From contig CAMLLC010000005.1 of assembly GCA_946480835.1 (NCBI GenBank), positions 1-64,000 of the forward strand: a stretch of DNA of 64,000 nt, read 5' to 3'. This DNA comes from Entomomonas sp945283395 (lineage in GTDB: Bacteria > Pseudomonadota > Gammaproteobacteria > Pseudomonadales > Pseudomonadaceae). This document shows positions 43,602-53,274 of this stretch, in pieces. A model generated the notes under the pieces. That model was not told the origin of the DNA, did no database searches, and saw nothing but the letters and a program-made list of their open reading frames with translations. Both the position numbers and the translations under genes were made by a program. Positions within the stretch are counted from its first letter, which is position 1, and every line of letters begins with the position of its first letter.

Positions 43602-45974
43602 TTATTGGTTATCTGCTAGGAAAAACCAAGTATCTAATACAGTATCAGGATTTAATGAAACACTTTCAATTTTTTGATCCATCAGCCATTTAGCTAAATC
43701 TGGATGATCTGATGGTCCTTGTCCACAAATACCTATGTATTTATCAGCTTTTCGACAGGCTTGAATAGCCATGGATAAGAGTTTCTTAACCGCCTCATTA
43801 CGTTCATCAAACAAGTGCGCTATAACCCCTGAGTCTCTATCAAGTCCCAATGTTAATTGCGTCATATCGTTTGAACCAATAGAGAAACCATCAAAATATG
43901 ATAAAAATTCGTCAGCTAATAATGCATTAGAAGGCAATTCACACATCATGATGACTCGTAGGCCATTTTCACCTCGTTTGAGACCGTACTCGGCAAGCAA
44001 ATCTATCACTTGACTTGCTTCTGCTACTGTACGAACAAAAGGTATCATTAACTCAACATTAGTTAACCCCATTTCATTACGTACTCGTTTCATGGCGCGA
44101 CACTCTAACTCAAAGCAATCACGGAATGATTCACTGATATAACGAGAAGCACCACGGAATCCCAACATAGGATTCTCTTCTTCAGGCTCATAAAGCTTAC
44201 CGCCTATTAAATTAGCGTATTCATTAGACTTAAAATCAGATAAACGAACAATCACTTTCTTAGGATAAAAAGCAGCTGCTATAGTGCTAACACCCTCTAC
44301 TAACTTATCTACATAAAAATCAACAGGGCTTTTATAACCAGCTATACGCTTTTTAACAGTTTCTTTGATATCTATAGGCAAAGTATTAAAATTTAGTAAT
44401 GCTTTAGGATGCACCCCTATCATGCGATTAATAATAAACTCAAGACGAGCTAACCCAACACCAGCATTAGGTAACATTGAGAAGTCAAATGCACGATCAG
44501 GATTACCTACATTCATCATGATTTTGAACTTCAAAGAAGGCATAGCATCAACTGAGCTCTTTTTAATATCAAAATCTAATTTACCTTCGTAAATTACTCC
44601 TGTATCACCTTCAGCACAAGACACAGTCACTTCTTGGCCTTCTTTTAATAACTTAGTAGCATTGCCACAACCCACTACTGCTGGAATACCTAGCTCACGT
44701 GCGATAATAGCAGCATGGCAAGTTCGCCCTCCCCTATTGGTAACAATGGCACTAGCCCGCTTCATTACAGGTTCCCAATCAGGATCTGTCATATCAGAAA
44801 CTAATACATCTCCCGCTTGCACCTTATCCATTTCCGAAATATCATGGACAACTTTCACAGTACCAGAACCAATACGCTGCCCGATAGCGCGTCCCTCTAC
44901 TAGAATATGACCTTTTTCTTTCATCAGATAACGTTCCATCACGCTAACCTGAGTACGGCTCTTAACAGTTTCAGGACGAGATTGGACAATATAAAGTTTA
45001 CCGTCATCACCATCTTTAGCCCATTCAATATCCATAGGACGACCGTAGTGTTTTTCAATAATAAGGGCTTGTTTTGCAAGACTGACCACTTCTGCATCAG
45101 TTATAGAAAAACATCCTCTATCTTCCTCAGGAACATCTACCGTTTTCACAGAAAGCCCAGCTTTAGCTTCTTCCCCATAAACCATTTTAATAGCTTTGCT
45201 ACCCAAATTACGTCTCAAAATGGCTGGACGACCAGCTTCTACGGTAGGTTTATGTATATAAAATTCATCTGGATTAACCGCTCCCTGTACGACTGTTTCA
45301 CCTAAGCCATAAGCAGCAGTTATAAAGACTACGTCCCTAAAACCCGACTCAGTATCTAAGGTAAACATAACTCCAGATGTACCTGTCTCAGAACGTACCA
45401 TACGCTGTATACCAGCTGACAAAGCCACTTGCCTATGGTCAAACCCCTGATGAACACGATAAGCAATAGCCCTATCATTAAATAAAGAGGCAAAAACTTC
45501 TTTAACCGCGCGGATGACATTATCCACGCTTCGGATATTCAAAAATGTTTCTTGTTGTCCAGCAAAAGAAGCATCAGGTAAATCTTCAGCGGTTGCTGAA
45601 GAACGAACAGCAACTGCTATGTCCTGACCCTGCGCCAACTCTTTAAAAGCTGCTCTAATATCTGCATCTAATTGATTAGGAAGGTTAGCTTCCATAATCC
45701 ATTGCCGAATTTGTTTACCTGCCTTAGCCAACGCATTGACATCATCTACATTGAGTTTGTCTAGTAAGTCATGAATTTGCTTATCGAGTCCACTTTGTTC
45801 TAAGAACTCACGGTAAGCGTCTGCTGTTGTAGCAAAACCTCCTGGTACAGAAACACCAGCACCTGCTAAATTGCTTATCATTTCACCTAAAGAGGCATTT
45901 TTGCCTCCCACCTTTTCCACATCTTGTACGCCAACTAGTTCCAACGAAACCACGTACTTAGTATTAATCGCCAA
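43602..45974 (-). CDS. ppsA: Phosphoenolpyruvate synthase PpsA
   Basis: Makes PEP from pyruvate and ATP (releasing AMP and phosphate) for gluconeogenesis. The 790-residue protein has the N-terminal ATP-grasp domain (GGKNASLGEM, AVRSSATAEDLPDASFAGQQ), the swivelling domain with the catalytic histidine in GGRTCHAAIIAREL, and the C-terminal PEP-binding TIM barrel. The start codon is TTG 45974: GGAGAG lies six bases ahead and no ATG is near, so the start is well supported. It is divergent from ppsR, whose product controls it post-translationally. gmd follows 54 bp downstream. Confidence 0.96.
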   Translation of the reverse strand: MAINTKYVVSLELVGVQDVEKVGGKNASLGEMISNLAGAGVSVPGGFATTADAYREFLEQSGLDKQIHDLLDKLNVDDVNALAKAGKQIRQWIMEANLPNQLDADIRAAFKELAQGQDIAVAVRSSATAEDLPDASFAGQQETFLNIRSVDNVIRAVKEVFASLFNDRAIAYRVHQGFDHRQVALSAGIQRMVRSETGTSGVMFTLDTESGFRDVVFITAAYGLGETVVQGAVNPDEFYIHKPTVEAGRPAILRRNLGSKAIKMVYGEEAKAGLSVKTVDVPEEDRGCFSITDAEVVSLAKQALIIEKHYGRPMDIEWAKDGDDGKLYIVQSRPETVKSRTQVSVMERYLMKEKGHILVEGRAIGQRIGSGTVKVVHDISEMDKVQAGDVLVSDMTDPDWEPVMKRASAIVTNRGGRTCHAAIIARELGIPAVVGCGNATKLLKEGQEVTVSCAEGDTGVIYEGKLDFDIKKSSVDAMPSLKFKIMMNVGNPDRAFDFSMLPNAGVGLARLEFIINRMIGVHPKALLNFNTLPIDIKETVKKRIAGYKSPVDFYVDKLVEGVSTIAAAFYPKKVIVRLSDFKSNEYANLIGGKLYEPEEENPMLGFRGASRYISESFRDCFELECRAMKRVRNEMGLTNVELMIPFVRTVAEASQVIDLLAEYGLKRGENGLRVIMMCELPSNALLADEFLSYFDGFSIGSNDMTQLTLGLDRDSGVIAHLFDERNEAVKKLLSMAIQACRKADKYIGICGQGPSDHPDLAKWLMDQKIESVSLNPDTVLDTWFFLADNQ

Positions 45975-46163
45975 GGCAGTCTCTCCATTTTAATGATTGA
46001 CACATGGTCAGATAGTGCTCATCTAATTAACATTTATCTTAATGAAAGTACAAATAATATATATTAAATTTAAGCAATAAAAAAAACACTTATCAAATAT
46101 ATATTATTGGCATTACTATATCAGACTTAAGGTTATTATTCTTTAATTTTAGGCAAGCATTTT

Positions 46164-46973
46164 ATGAAAAGAACCGCATTTTTTGTATCAGATGGCACAG
46201 GAATTACTGCTGAGACATTAGGCCATAGCTTATTATCACAATTTGATAAAATAGAGCTTCAATTATTAACTCGCCCTTATATCAATAGAATTGACAAAGC
46301 TCAACTTTTAGTAGAACAAATTAATGAGGCAGGTAAACGTGACGGTGTCAGACCATTAGTTTTCGAAACAATTGTTGATCCTGAAATCAGTAATACATTA
46401 AAACAAAGTGATGGTTTTATTATTAATATTTTTTCAACTTTTATTTCTTCTTTAGAAACAGAACTAGCCACAAAAGCAACTGGCTCGGTTGGTAAAACTC
46501 ACTCTATTTCCAATAATTATGTTGATCGTATAGATGCTATTAACTTTGCTTTAGATAACGATGATGGCTCTCGAACTCGCTTTTATGATAGAGCAGATAT
46601 TATTTTAGTAGGAGTATCGCGAAGTGGTAAAACACCTAGCTGTTTATATATGGCAATGCAGTATGGAATTAAAGCTGCCAATTATCCCCTTACCGAAGAG
46701 GATATGGAAAAACGTACACTACCTGAACCTCTTAAGGACTTCAAAAATAACTTATTTGGCTTAACTATAGATGTAGATAGATTAGTAGCAATACGTAATG
46801 AACGACGTTCCAATAGTAAGTATGCTAGTTATGCTCAATGTCAATTTGAAATTCAAGAAGCAGAAGCACTTTTTCAAAGAGAAAATATTCCATTTGTAAA
46901 CTCGACTCATTATTCTGTAGAAGAAATTGCTGCTAAGATTTTAGCTACTCAAAATTTAAATAGACGTTTTTAG
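46164..46973 (+). CDS. ppsR: PEP synthase regulatory protein PpsR (PSRP)
   Basis: A 269-residue bifunctional serine/threonine kinase and pyrophosphorylase (DUF299 family). It inactivates PEP synthase by ADP-dependent phosphorylation of a threonine next to the catalytic histidine, and reactivates it by phosphate-dependent dephosphorylation. The N-terminal SDGTGITAETLGHSLL and the P-loop GVSRSGKTP near residue 151 define the family. Length is close to E. coli PpsR (277). It is transcribed divergently from ppsA across a 189-bp intergenic region, the usual arrangement. Confidence 0.95.
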   Translation: MKRTAFFVSDGTGITAETLGHSLLSQFDKIELQLLTRPYINRIDKAQLLVEQINEAGKRDGVRPLVFETIVDPEISNTLKQSDGFIINIFSTFISSLETELATKATGSVGKTHSISNNYVDRIDAINFALDNDDGSRTRFYDRADIILVGVSRSGKTPSCLYMAMQYGIKAANYPLTEEDMEKRTLPEPLKDFKNNLFGLTIDVDRLVAIRNERRSNSKYASYAQCQFEIQEAEALFQRENIPFVNSTHYSVEEIAAKILATQNLNRRF

Positions 46974-46976
46974 TAG

Positions 46977-47011
46977 CCTTTAATGTCTAATAAGCAAACT
47001 GTTAAGGTTTT
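46977..47011. terminator. Imperfect hairpin between ppsR and pyrF
   Basis: An imperfect stem (CCTTTAA/TTAAGG, one bulge) lies in the 36-bp gap between convergent ppsR and pyrF and is followed on the plus strand by TTTTAT. It could terminate ppsR. Confidence 0.3.
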
Positions 47012-47702
47012 ATGCCAGACTAGTTAAAATATCAGTAAGTGCTTTACTTGGGTCTTTAGCTTTAGTGATGGGGCGTCCAATCACTAAAAAGTCAGCACCA
47101 TTTGCTATAGCTTGAGATGGAGTGACTATCCGTTGTTGATCATCCCTATTAGATCCAGAGGGTCTAATGCCCGGTGTTACCAATTTTAACTGTGGAAAAT
47201 CAGTCTTTAAGACTGTGGCTTCTTGTGCTGAACTGACTAACCCATCTAGCCCCGCCTCTGCGGCCAAAGCAGCTAACTTTAACACTTGCCGCTGTGGATT
47301 ATTAGTGATACTAAGTTGCATTAAATCAATAGCTTCTAAACTAGTTAATACTGTTACCCCTATCAATAACGTATTACTCTGTTGTTGATCTAAAATATCT
47401 CTACAAGCCTGCATCATTTTTAAACCGCCCATGCAATGAATATCAATCATCCAAATATTCATACTAGCTGCCACTTTAACAGCCATGGCCGTAGTATTAG
47501 GGATATCATGAAATTTCAGATCTAAAAACACTTCGAAACCATAACGATGCAATTGTTCGATTATTTGTGGCCCAGAAGCTGTAAATAATTCTTTACCAAC
47601 TTTTACCCTGCATTGATTAGGATTTAATTGTTTTACTAAATCAATAGCAGTTAATCGATCAGCAAAATCTAAGGCAACAATAATAGGGCTAGAACAAGGC
47701 AT
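47010..47702 (-). CDS. pyrF: Orotidine 5'-phosphate decarboxylase PyrF
   Basis: Converts OMP to UMP, the last step of pyrimidine synthesis. The 230-residue TIM barrel shows VALDFADR at the N-terminus, the active-site array FLDLKFHDIPNT with the catalytic Lys and Asp residues, and the phosphate-binding TPGIRPSG and FLVIGRPIT near the C-terminus. Length matches the gamma-proteobacterial family (about 230-245). GGAAACC lies a few bases before the ATG. It is transcribed alone, convergent with ppsR. Confidence 0.96.
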   Translation of the reverse strand: MPCSSPIIVALDFADRLTAIDLVKQLNPNQCRVKVGKELFTASGPQIIEQLHRYGFEVFLDLKFHDIPNTTAMAVKVAASMNIWMIDIHCMGGLKMMQACRDILDQQQSNTLLIGVTVLTSLEAIDLMQLSITNNPQRQVLKLAALAAEAGLDGLVSSAQEATVLKTDFPQLKLVTPGIRPSGSNRDDQQRIVTPSQAIANGADFLVIGRPITKAKDPSKALTDILTSLA

Positions 47703-47835
47703 AGGGTTTCCTTTAAATAGTTTAAGTAAAATAAAGATACTATTAGCTAAAACGCTAGTTGTATTTTACTCAATAATTTCTTCATAATAAACTTGTTACC
47801 TTTACAACCAGTATCTTATTAAAGCCTTCTTGAAT

Positions 47836-48670
47836 ATGCGTTGGAAAAATCGTCGTTTAAGTGATAACCTAGTAGATCGTCGAACTGATAATTCTTTACA
47901 AGGCGCAGAATTCAGCTTACCTAAAGGAAAATTAGGATTAGCCATTATTATTTTAATATTAGTAGCAAGCTATTATGGTATAGATTTAACTCCTTTAATA
48001 AGCCAATCGGCACCTATCAAATTACAACAACCTGTCAATAGTGACCAAGATAGTGAATTAGCTAACTTTACTTCTATTATTTTAGCTACCACTGAGGATA
48101 CTTGGTCAACTATATTTGAAAAGATGGGTAAACATTATCAAGAGCCTAAATTAGTACTCTATAGACAAGCCACTGAAACTGGTTGTGGCTTAGGTCAGGC
48201 AGTGATGGGGCCTTTTTATTGTCCTGTTGATAGTACTATACTATATAGATTTATCCTTTTATGCAGAAATGAAAGCTCGATTTGGGGCTGACGGTGATTT
48301 CGCACAAGGTTATATTATTTCTCATGAAGTAGGTCATCATGTCCAGAAACTATTAGGTATCACAAAACAAGTAAGAGCTTTTCAGCAAGGACAAAATCAA
48401 ACTATAAAAAATAAATTATCCGTCAAACTTGAATTACAAGTTGATTGCTTGGCAGGCATATGGGGTCAGTCTATGGAAAATCAACACATATTAGACTCAA
48501 GTGATTTACCAGAAGCTTTAAATGCTACTAAGGCAATAGGTGATGATAGATTACAGCAACAAATTCAAGGCAAAATCATTCCTGATAGTTTTACCCACGG
48601 CACATCAGCACAACGTTATCAATGGTTTAAAATTGGCTTTGAAACAGGCTCCATAACTCATTGCAACTAA
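47836..48670 (+). pseudogene. ypfJ: YpfJ-family zinc metallopeptidase, frameshifted
   Basis: Two plus-strand frames together make one neutral zinc metallopeptidase (YpfJ/KPN_02809 family). The first, from ATG 47836, has MRWKNRRLSDNLVDRR, one membrane helix (about residues 35-52) and a conserved GPFYCPVDSTI. The second resumes at YIDLSFYAEMKARFGADGDF and includes the zinc motif HEVGHH and the LELQVDCLAGIW segment. The join is near 48238-48250, where the sequence reads ACTATACTATATAG. One extra base relative to the expected DSTIYIDLS reading shifts the frame, and it lies in a 5-bp duplication (ACTAT twice). It is not a homopolymer, so a true mutation is more likely than a sequencing slip. Confidence 0.8.
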
Positions 48671-48689
48671 ATGAGTTATATAACTCATT
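48653..48689 (+). terminator. Three-arm palindrome at the ypfJ 3' end
   Basis: ATAACTCATT occurs at 48653-48662 and again at 48680-48689, with its complement AATGAGTTAT between them (48670-48679). The middle arm can pair with either outer arm, giving two mutually exclusive 10-bp stems. The ypfJ stop codon lies in the first loop. It may be a terminator or a 3' stability element. Confidence 0.5.
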
Positions 48690-48822
48690 TGAATAAATAA
48701 TTAATAATATATATGAACCTTAATTTTTCTTAACTAAATAGATTTTTTATTATATTTAAGCCTACAAATAAAAGCTTTATCAATAAATATTGCAAGCTAT
48801 ATAAGTAACTTAACACGCCTCA

Positions 48823-49242
48823 TTATTTAAAACTATCTCTAATACTAATAAATAATTGTTTGAGCTCGATAACCATTTTGCTGGTTTCTGGCAAGGGTAC
48901 TCTTGGCTCTAGATCAAGCTTTGCATAGCTGCTGATAATTTTTCTACATAAATCTAGCACACTAACTATAAGACCTCGCGTTATTTTATAATAAAAATTG
49001 GCTAAATAATTTTTTAAAAAAATATCTAATAAGTCTGCATTACCTTCTAATTGCCAAACAATATTGCATACCTCTTGATTAATTACCTTAGTATTTAACA
49101 AATATATATTGAACAAATGACACAAGGAGATAGATCTTTCACATATAGCGTCTATAGGATCAAATAAAGCAGTAGGTGCTACATTAACTTTAATAGTTAA
49201 CGCCTCTTCTGGACTTGCTAATAGACTGATAACTTTATCCAT
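48823..49242 (-). CDS. Unknown helical protein
   Basis: I do not recognise this 139-residue protein. It starts at ATG 49242 behind AAGGAA seven bases upstream; a TTG two codons earlier is unlikely. The predicted product is soluble and almost entirely helical, with MDKVISLLASPEEAL at the N-terminus, three cysteines in the first two thirds and a helical C-terminus. The first 45 residues loosely recall DUF3077-type pseudomonad proteins, too weakly to name. It is isolated between the broken ypfJ and a 410-bp gap, and one copy of the TTGTTAG heptamer lies just upstream at 49258-49264. Confidence 0.5.
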   Translation of the reverse strand: MDKVISLLASPEEALTIKVNVAPTALFDPIDAICERSISLCHLFNIYLLNTKVINQEVCNIVWQLEGNADLLDIFLKNYLANFYYKITRGLIVSVLDLCRKIISSYAKLDLEPRVPLPETSKMVIELKQLFISIRDSFK

Positions 49243-49658
49243 AACCAAATTCCTTAGTTGTTAGTTATCTTAATAAGTTATTAATTAATAAAGCTCAGTT
49301 TTATCGCTGTTTGTTATATTTATTCCTGACTATTTTTATATTTTTGTTCTTGTTATTAAACAACTCTAAAAATGTATCTGTAATTCTTTAGGCTTTAGTT
49401 TTGCTACATCTATTGAATAATTTAAATCCAATTATAGTTAATATTCGTTACTTTTACACCAGTAACACTAATATTTAATCTATATAAGATAAACCATAGC
49501 AAAGCAGTTGAAATACAAATGGATTTTAAAAACTTGATATAAAAAACAACATGTTTATCGAAGAAAATCTTTTCTCATTAAATTCATTATTTACTAATAA
49601 TGGTAAATCATTTTATAGTAATCAATCATAACCAAGCTGCTTATTAAGAGGCAACATC
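49243..49658. other. Divergent AT-rich intergenic region
   Basis: About 416 bp without a supported gene between divergent starts. A 26-codon frame from 49550 has no recognisable features. A single TTGTTAG unit occurs at 49258-49264. Promoters for both flanking genes must lie here, but I cannot assign them. Confidence 0.35.
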
Positions 49659-50627
49659 ATGCTAAAACACCCAATCAAAGCTGTTTACTTAGATAGAACA
49701 AGTCTCAAGGTTAGCGATCAAATGATTACAAAATTAGCTGAGCTATTTGACGAATGGCAGTGCTATCACTCTACCAAGTCAGATGATGTGATTAAGCGTG
49801 TTAAAGATGCGCAGATTATTATCTGTAATAAATCTCCTATCACTAAAGAAGTTATAGCAAATTGCTCTAAATTAAAACTTATACTAGTTACCGCCACCGG
49901 AACTAATAATATTGATTTAATTGCAGCTAAAGCCAAAGGAATAACAGTATGTAACTGTCAGGGATATGGAACAGAGGCCGTTAGTCAGCATACGCTAATG
50001 CTTATGTTAGCTTTAGCAGGTCGTATTATGGATTATAATCAAGCAGTAAAAGAAGGCGAATGGCAGCGGGCTAAGAGTTTCTGTTTAATGCACTTACCTA
50101 TTATGGAGTTAGCTGGAAAGACCTTAGGCATTATAGGTTATGGCAAACTAGGTCAGGCTGTGGCTGAATTAGCTAAAGCCTTTGGTATGAAAATTTTAAT
50201 AGGGCAAATTCCCAACCGCCCAGTTAGCCAACATGCAATATCTATGAGTGAATTATTACCTCAGGTAGATGTTCTTTCTTTACATTGCCCACTTACTTCA
50301 GACACTAAAAACCTAATTACTAAATCAGAATTATATTTAATGAAAAAAGAGGCATTACTCATTAATACTGCACGAGGTGGAATAGTTAATGAGCAAGATT
50401 TAGCAGATGTATTAAAAAATGGTCACTTGGGTGGTGCTGCTACAGATGTGTTATCAACCGAACCCCCCACTGAAGGCAATCCATTATTAGCTCCTGACAT
50501 TCCAAGACTAATTATAACGCCACATTGCGCTTGGGCGACTAAAGAAGCACAACACAAAATAATTGAACAAATTATCGAAAACACAAAAGCTTTTATAAAA
50601 GGATCACCTATTCATGTAGTAAATTAA
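49659..50627 (+). CDS. D-2-hydroxyacid dehydrogenase (HprA-like)
   Basis: A 322-residue NAD(P)-dependent dehydrogenase of the D-isomer-specific family, which reduces 2-ketoacids such as hydroxypyruvate or glyoxylate. The cofactor motif GIIGYGKLGQAVA is near residues 157-169. The catalytic arginine is in NTARGGIVNE, the Glu is nearby, and the histidine is in ITPHCAW. The N-terminal region and the LVTATGTNNID segment are like glycerate dehydrogenase (HprA). Substrate within the family cannot be fixed from sequence. GAGG precedes the ATG. It stands alone before lemA. Confidence 0.85.
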   Translation: MLKHPIKAVYLDRTSLKVSDQMITKLAELFDEWQCYHSTKSDDVIKRVKDAQIIICNKSPITKEVIANCSKLKLILVTATGTNNIDLIAAKAKGITVCNCQGYGTEAVSQHTLMLMLALAGRIMDYNQAVKEGEWQRAKSFCLMHLPIMELAGKTLGIIGYGKLGQAVAELAKAFGMKILIGQIPNRPVSQHAISMSELLPQVDVLSLHCPLTSDTKNLITKSELYLMKKEALLINTARGGIVNEQDLADVLKNGHLGGAATDVLSTEPPTEGNPLLAPDIPRLIITPHCAWATKEAQHKIIEQIIENTKAFIKGSPIHVVN

Positions 50628-50761
50628 ATAATTACATGTAATTTTTAATATTTTATAAATTTAATTATTATATAATTAATATAATATGATGAGTTGTGCA
50701 GTTAATGATGTTAAGAACAGGCTAAAATTATTATTTACCAATATCTAGGAAGAAATAAACT

Positions 50762-51352
50762 ATGAAATTTGTTATTTTACTTATTATTATTGTTGCTGCC
50801 ATTGCTTTCCTTGCTTATCTTTATAATCAACTTGTTACTCTGCAAGAATGTTTTAAAAATGCATTTGCGCAAATAGAAGTTCAATTGAAGCGGCGCTATG
50901 ATTTAATACCTAATCTTTTAGAAACTGCAAAAGCTTATTTAAAACATGAAAATGATACTTTAACTAAAGTCACAGAAGCTAGAAACTCTGCTTTAGCAGC
51001 GTTAAAAGCCGCATCTGGTCATGCCGATAACTCCATGGCTATAGATGCCTTAAATAAAGCAGAAAGACAACTATCTAGTACATTAGCAGGTTTCAATTTA
51101 CAAATGGAGGCCTATCCAGATCTTAAGGCCAATCAAAATATGATGCAACTTAGTGAAGAACTTTCCTCTACAGAGAATCGTATTGCCTTTGCACGTCAGG
51201 CTTTTAATGATGCAGTAATGGCTTATAATATTCAACGTAAATCCTTTCCTACAATATTATTAGCTAACACTTTTGGCCATTCACAAGATACTAGTTTGTT
51301 AGCTTTCGATGATGTAAAAGAAATACAAAATGCGCCTAAAGTGAGTTTTTAA
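50762..51352 (+). CDS. lemA: LemA family protein
   Basis: A 196-residue protein anchored by one N-terminal membrane helix (residues 2-20). The four-helix LemA domain follows, with the signature ALAQIEVQLKRRYDLIPNLLETAKAY-like stretch near residues 36-62 and ENRIAFARQAFNDAVMAYN near the C-terminus. The N-terminus faces outside in characterised family members. The function is unclear; LemA proteins are often next to membrane peptidases or TPM-domain proteins. Here an M48 peptidase gene starts four bases after its stop, a recurrent pairing. Confidence 0.92.
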   Translation: MKFVILLIIIVAAIAFLAYLYNQLVTLQECFKNAFAQIEVQLKRRYDLIPNLLETAKAYLKHENDTLTKVTEARNSALAALKAASGHADNSMAIDALNKAERQLSSTLAGFNLQMEAYPDLKANQNMMQLSEELSSTENRIAFARQAFNDAVMAYNIQRKSFPTILLANTFGHSQDTSLLAFDDVKEIQNAPKVSF

Positions 51353-51356
51353 TTAA

Positions 51357-53225
51357 ATGGATTTTTTTGGCCATCAAGAAAAAGCTAAAACAAAGACCTT
51401 TTGGCTTTTTTTACTTTTTATCTTGGGATTAATCACCCTATCAGTCATTACTACTTACGCCATCAATTGGATATTATTATTCACCTTAGAGAAAAAATAT
51501 CATCCAGTTTCCCTCGCTCAAGTACTAGTACCTTTTGTTGCTATTATTTTTTTAGTTACTCTTTATAAATATTATACATTACGTGGGGGTGGAAAGGCAG
51601 TGGCAGTCTCATTAGGAGGCAGATTAATAGATAAAAAAGCAGCTAACTATAAAGAAACACAACTACTTAACATAATTGAAGAAATGGCTATAGCCGCTAG
51701 TTTGCCAGTACCTCCTGTCTATATTCTAGATAATGAACCTAATATTAATGCCTTTGCAGCGGGCTTTACTATTAATGATGCAGTGATTGGCGTCACTAGT
51801 GGAACCTTATTGTATCTAACCCGTGACGAATTACAGGCTGTTATAGGTCATGAATTTAGTCATATTTTAAACGGTGATATGCGGCTAAGTTTACGCTTTA
51901 CTTCGCTACTATACGGCTTTCTATATCTTACTCAAATAGCTAAATTATTACTTAGAATTATCTCTGAGAGTCGTGCTAGTGAAATATCAGATAAAAGAGC
52001 AGCTGGTTTTATTTTTGCCGCTTTTTTTATTTGCTGCCTTTTGGTAGTAGCTGGTTGGCTTGGTCAGCTTTGGGCTAGAATTATGCAAGCAGCTATAAAT
52101 AGACAAAGAGAATTTTTAGCTGATGCGTCTTCCGTACAATTCACTCGTCATGGTCCTGCATTAGCTTCCGCCTTAAAGAAAATAGGAGGCAATGCAGGAG
52201 GATCAACTTTAGAAGTGGATTCAGCAAGAATCTATAATCATCTCTTTTTTGGTCAATCAGATACTAACTTATTTGCCACTCATCCTTCTTTAGAAGAGCG
52301 TATAAAGCGTATCGAACCGCGTTGGAATGGTAAGTACATTACACCTATTATTGATCAAGAAGCATTGAAAGAGATTACACAAAATCCTACTCAAGGTATA
52401 TATAAGAAGGCATTGGTAGGTTCAATGCTTATAAATGCAGCAATCAACGCAAATAAAGAAGCTATACCTTATGTTAAACCGGTGACATTATTAAATACAA
52501 AAGTAACTGAAGAGAAGCAGGCACTAGCTAAATTAGAGGAGATATGCCAAGAACCTATGGATGCCTGCTATTTTATTTTTGCCCTATTACTAGATAAAGA
52601 CCCTACTATTAGCATAAAACAATTGGCTATTATTAAAAAAAACCAATTAGTTATTGATTATCAGCAGACTCTTGCTATTGTTCCTATTAATCAACATTTA
52701 GACTTTATAGAAAAAGCTATTCCCACACTCAAGCAACTATCTGAGAAACAATATAAAGATTTTCAGAAAATTATGATGCATTTTATTAATGCGGATAGTG
52801 TTATCTCTTTATTTGAATGGCTAATTTATCAACTTATTATTCATCAAGTAGGCGCCCAATATAATAAGAATCTAGCTAAACCAGCAAAATATACTCAAAT
52901 AAAACAGGTCAAACAACCTATTCAAACATTATTATCAGCAGTTGCATGGTTATCCTCGAGTGATGAAACAATTAAACGTGCTTTTGGGTTAGACGCTAAC
53001 ATAATGGGACTTTATACTATTCACCTAGAAGAAAAGCAAAATATCGCTAACCTAACAACTAGTTTAAAAGAGTTACAAAATGCAAATGAAGCTATTAAGA
53101 AGAAATTTTTGAAAGGGGTAGCAAGGGCTATTGAGCTTGATAAACTTACTAGTCCAGTAGAAGTAATGTTTTTACATACCTTATCACTCTGTTTAGATTG
53201 CCCGGTGTTGCTACCTAAAAATTAA
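51357..53225 (+). CDS. M48 family membrane metallopeptidase, extended C-terminus
   Basis: A 622-residue zinc endopeptidase related to HtpX/Ste24. Two N-terminal membrane segments (about 17-38 and 55-75) precede the catalytic HEFSH motif in AVIGHEFSHILNGDM (around residue 165), two more hydrophobic segments and the third-ligand region REFLADASSVQFT. The core ends near residue 325. The remaining 300 residues form a helical soluble domain with no motif I can name, making it about twice the length of HtpX. Quality control of membrane proteins is the likely role. It is cotranscribed with lemA. Confidence 0.88.
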   Translation: MDFFGHQEKAKTKTFWLFLLFILGLITLSVITTYAINWILLFTLEKKYHPVSLAQVLVPFVAIIFLVTLYKYYTLRGGGKAVAVSLGGRLIDKKAANYKETQLLNIIEEMAIAASLPVPPVYILDNEPNINAFAAGFTINDAVIGVTSGTLLYLTRDELQAVIGHEFSHILNGDMRLSLRFTSLLYGFLYLTQIAKLLLRIISESRASEISDKRAAGFIFAAFFICCLLVVAGWLGQLWARIMQAAINRQREFLADASSVQFTRHGPALASALKKIGGNAGGSTLEVDSARIYNHLFFGQSDTNLFATHPSLEERIKRIEPRWNGKYITPIIDQEALKEITQNPTQGIYKKALVGSMLINAAINANKEAIPYVKPVTLLNTKVTEEKQALAKLEEICQEPMDACYFIFALLLDKDPTISIKQLAIIKKNQLVIDYQQTLAIVPINQHLDFIEKAIPTLKQLSEKQYKDFQKIMMHFINADSVISLFEWLIYQLIIHQVGAQYNKNLAKPAKYTQIKQVKQPIQTLLSAVAWLSSSDETIKRAFGLDANIMGLYTIHLEEKQNIANLTTSLKELQNANEAIKKKFLKGVARAIELDKLTSPVEVMFLHTLSLCLDCPVLLPKN

Positions 53226-53274
53226 CCATTAACAAATAACTTAATCATCCTTCTTGATAAATTTATTTAAAATA

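Noticed and set aside
44907..45305. Plus-strand open frame of 132 codons
   Set aside because: It is antisense to the conserved ATP-grasp region of ppsA and resembles no protein.
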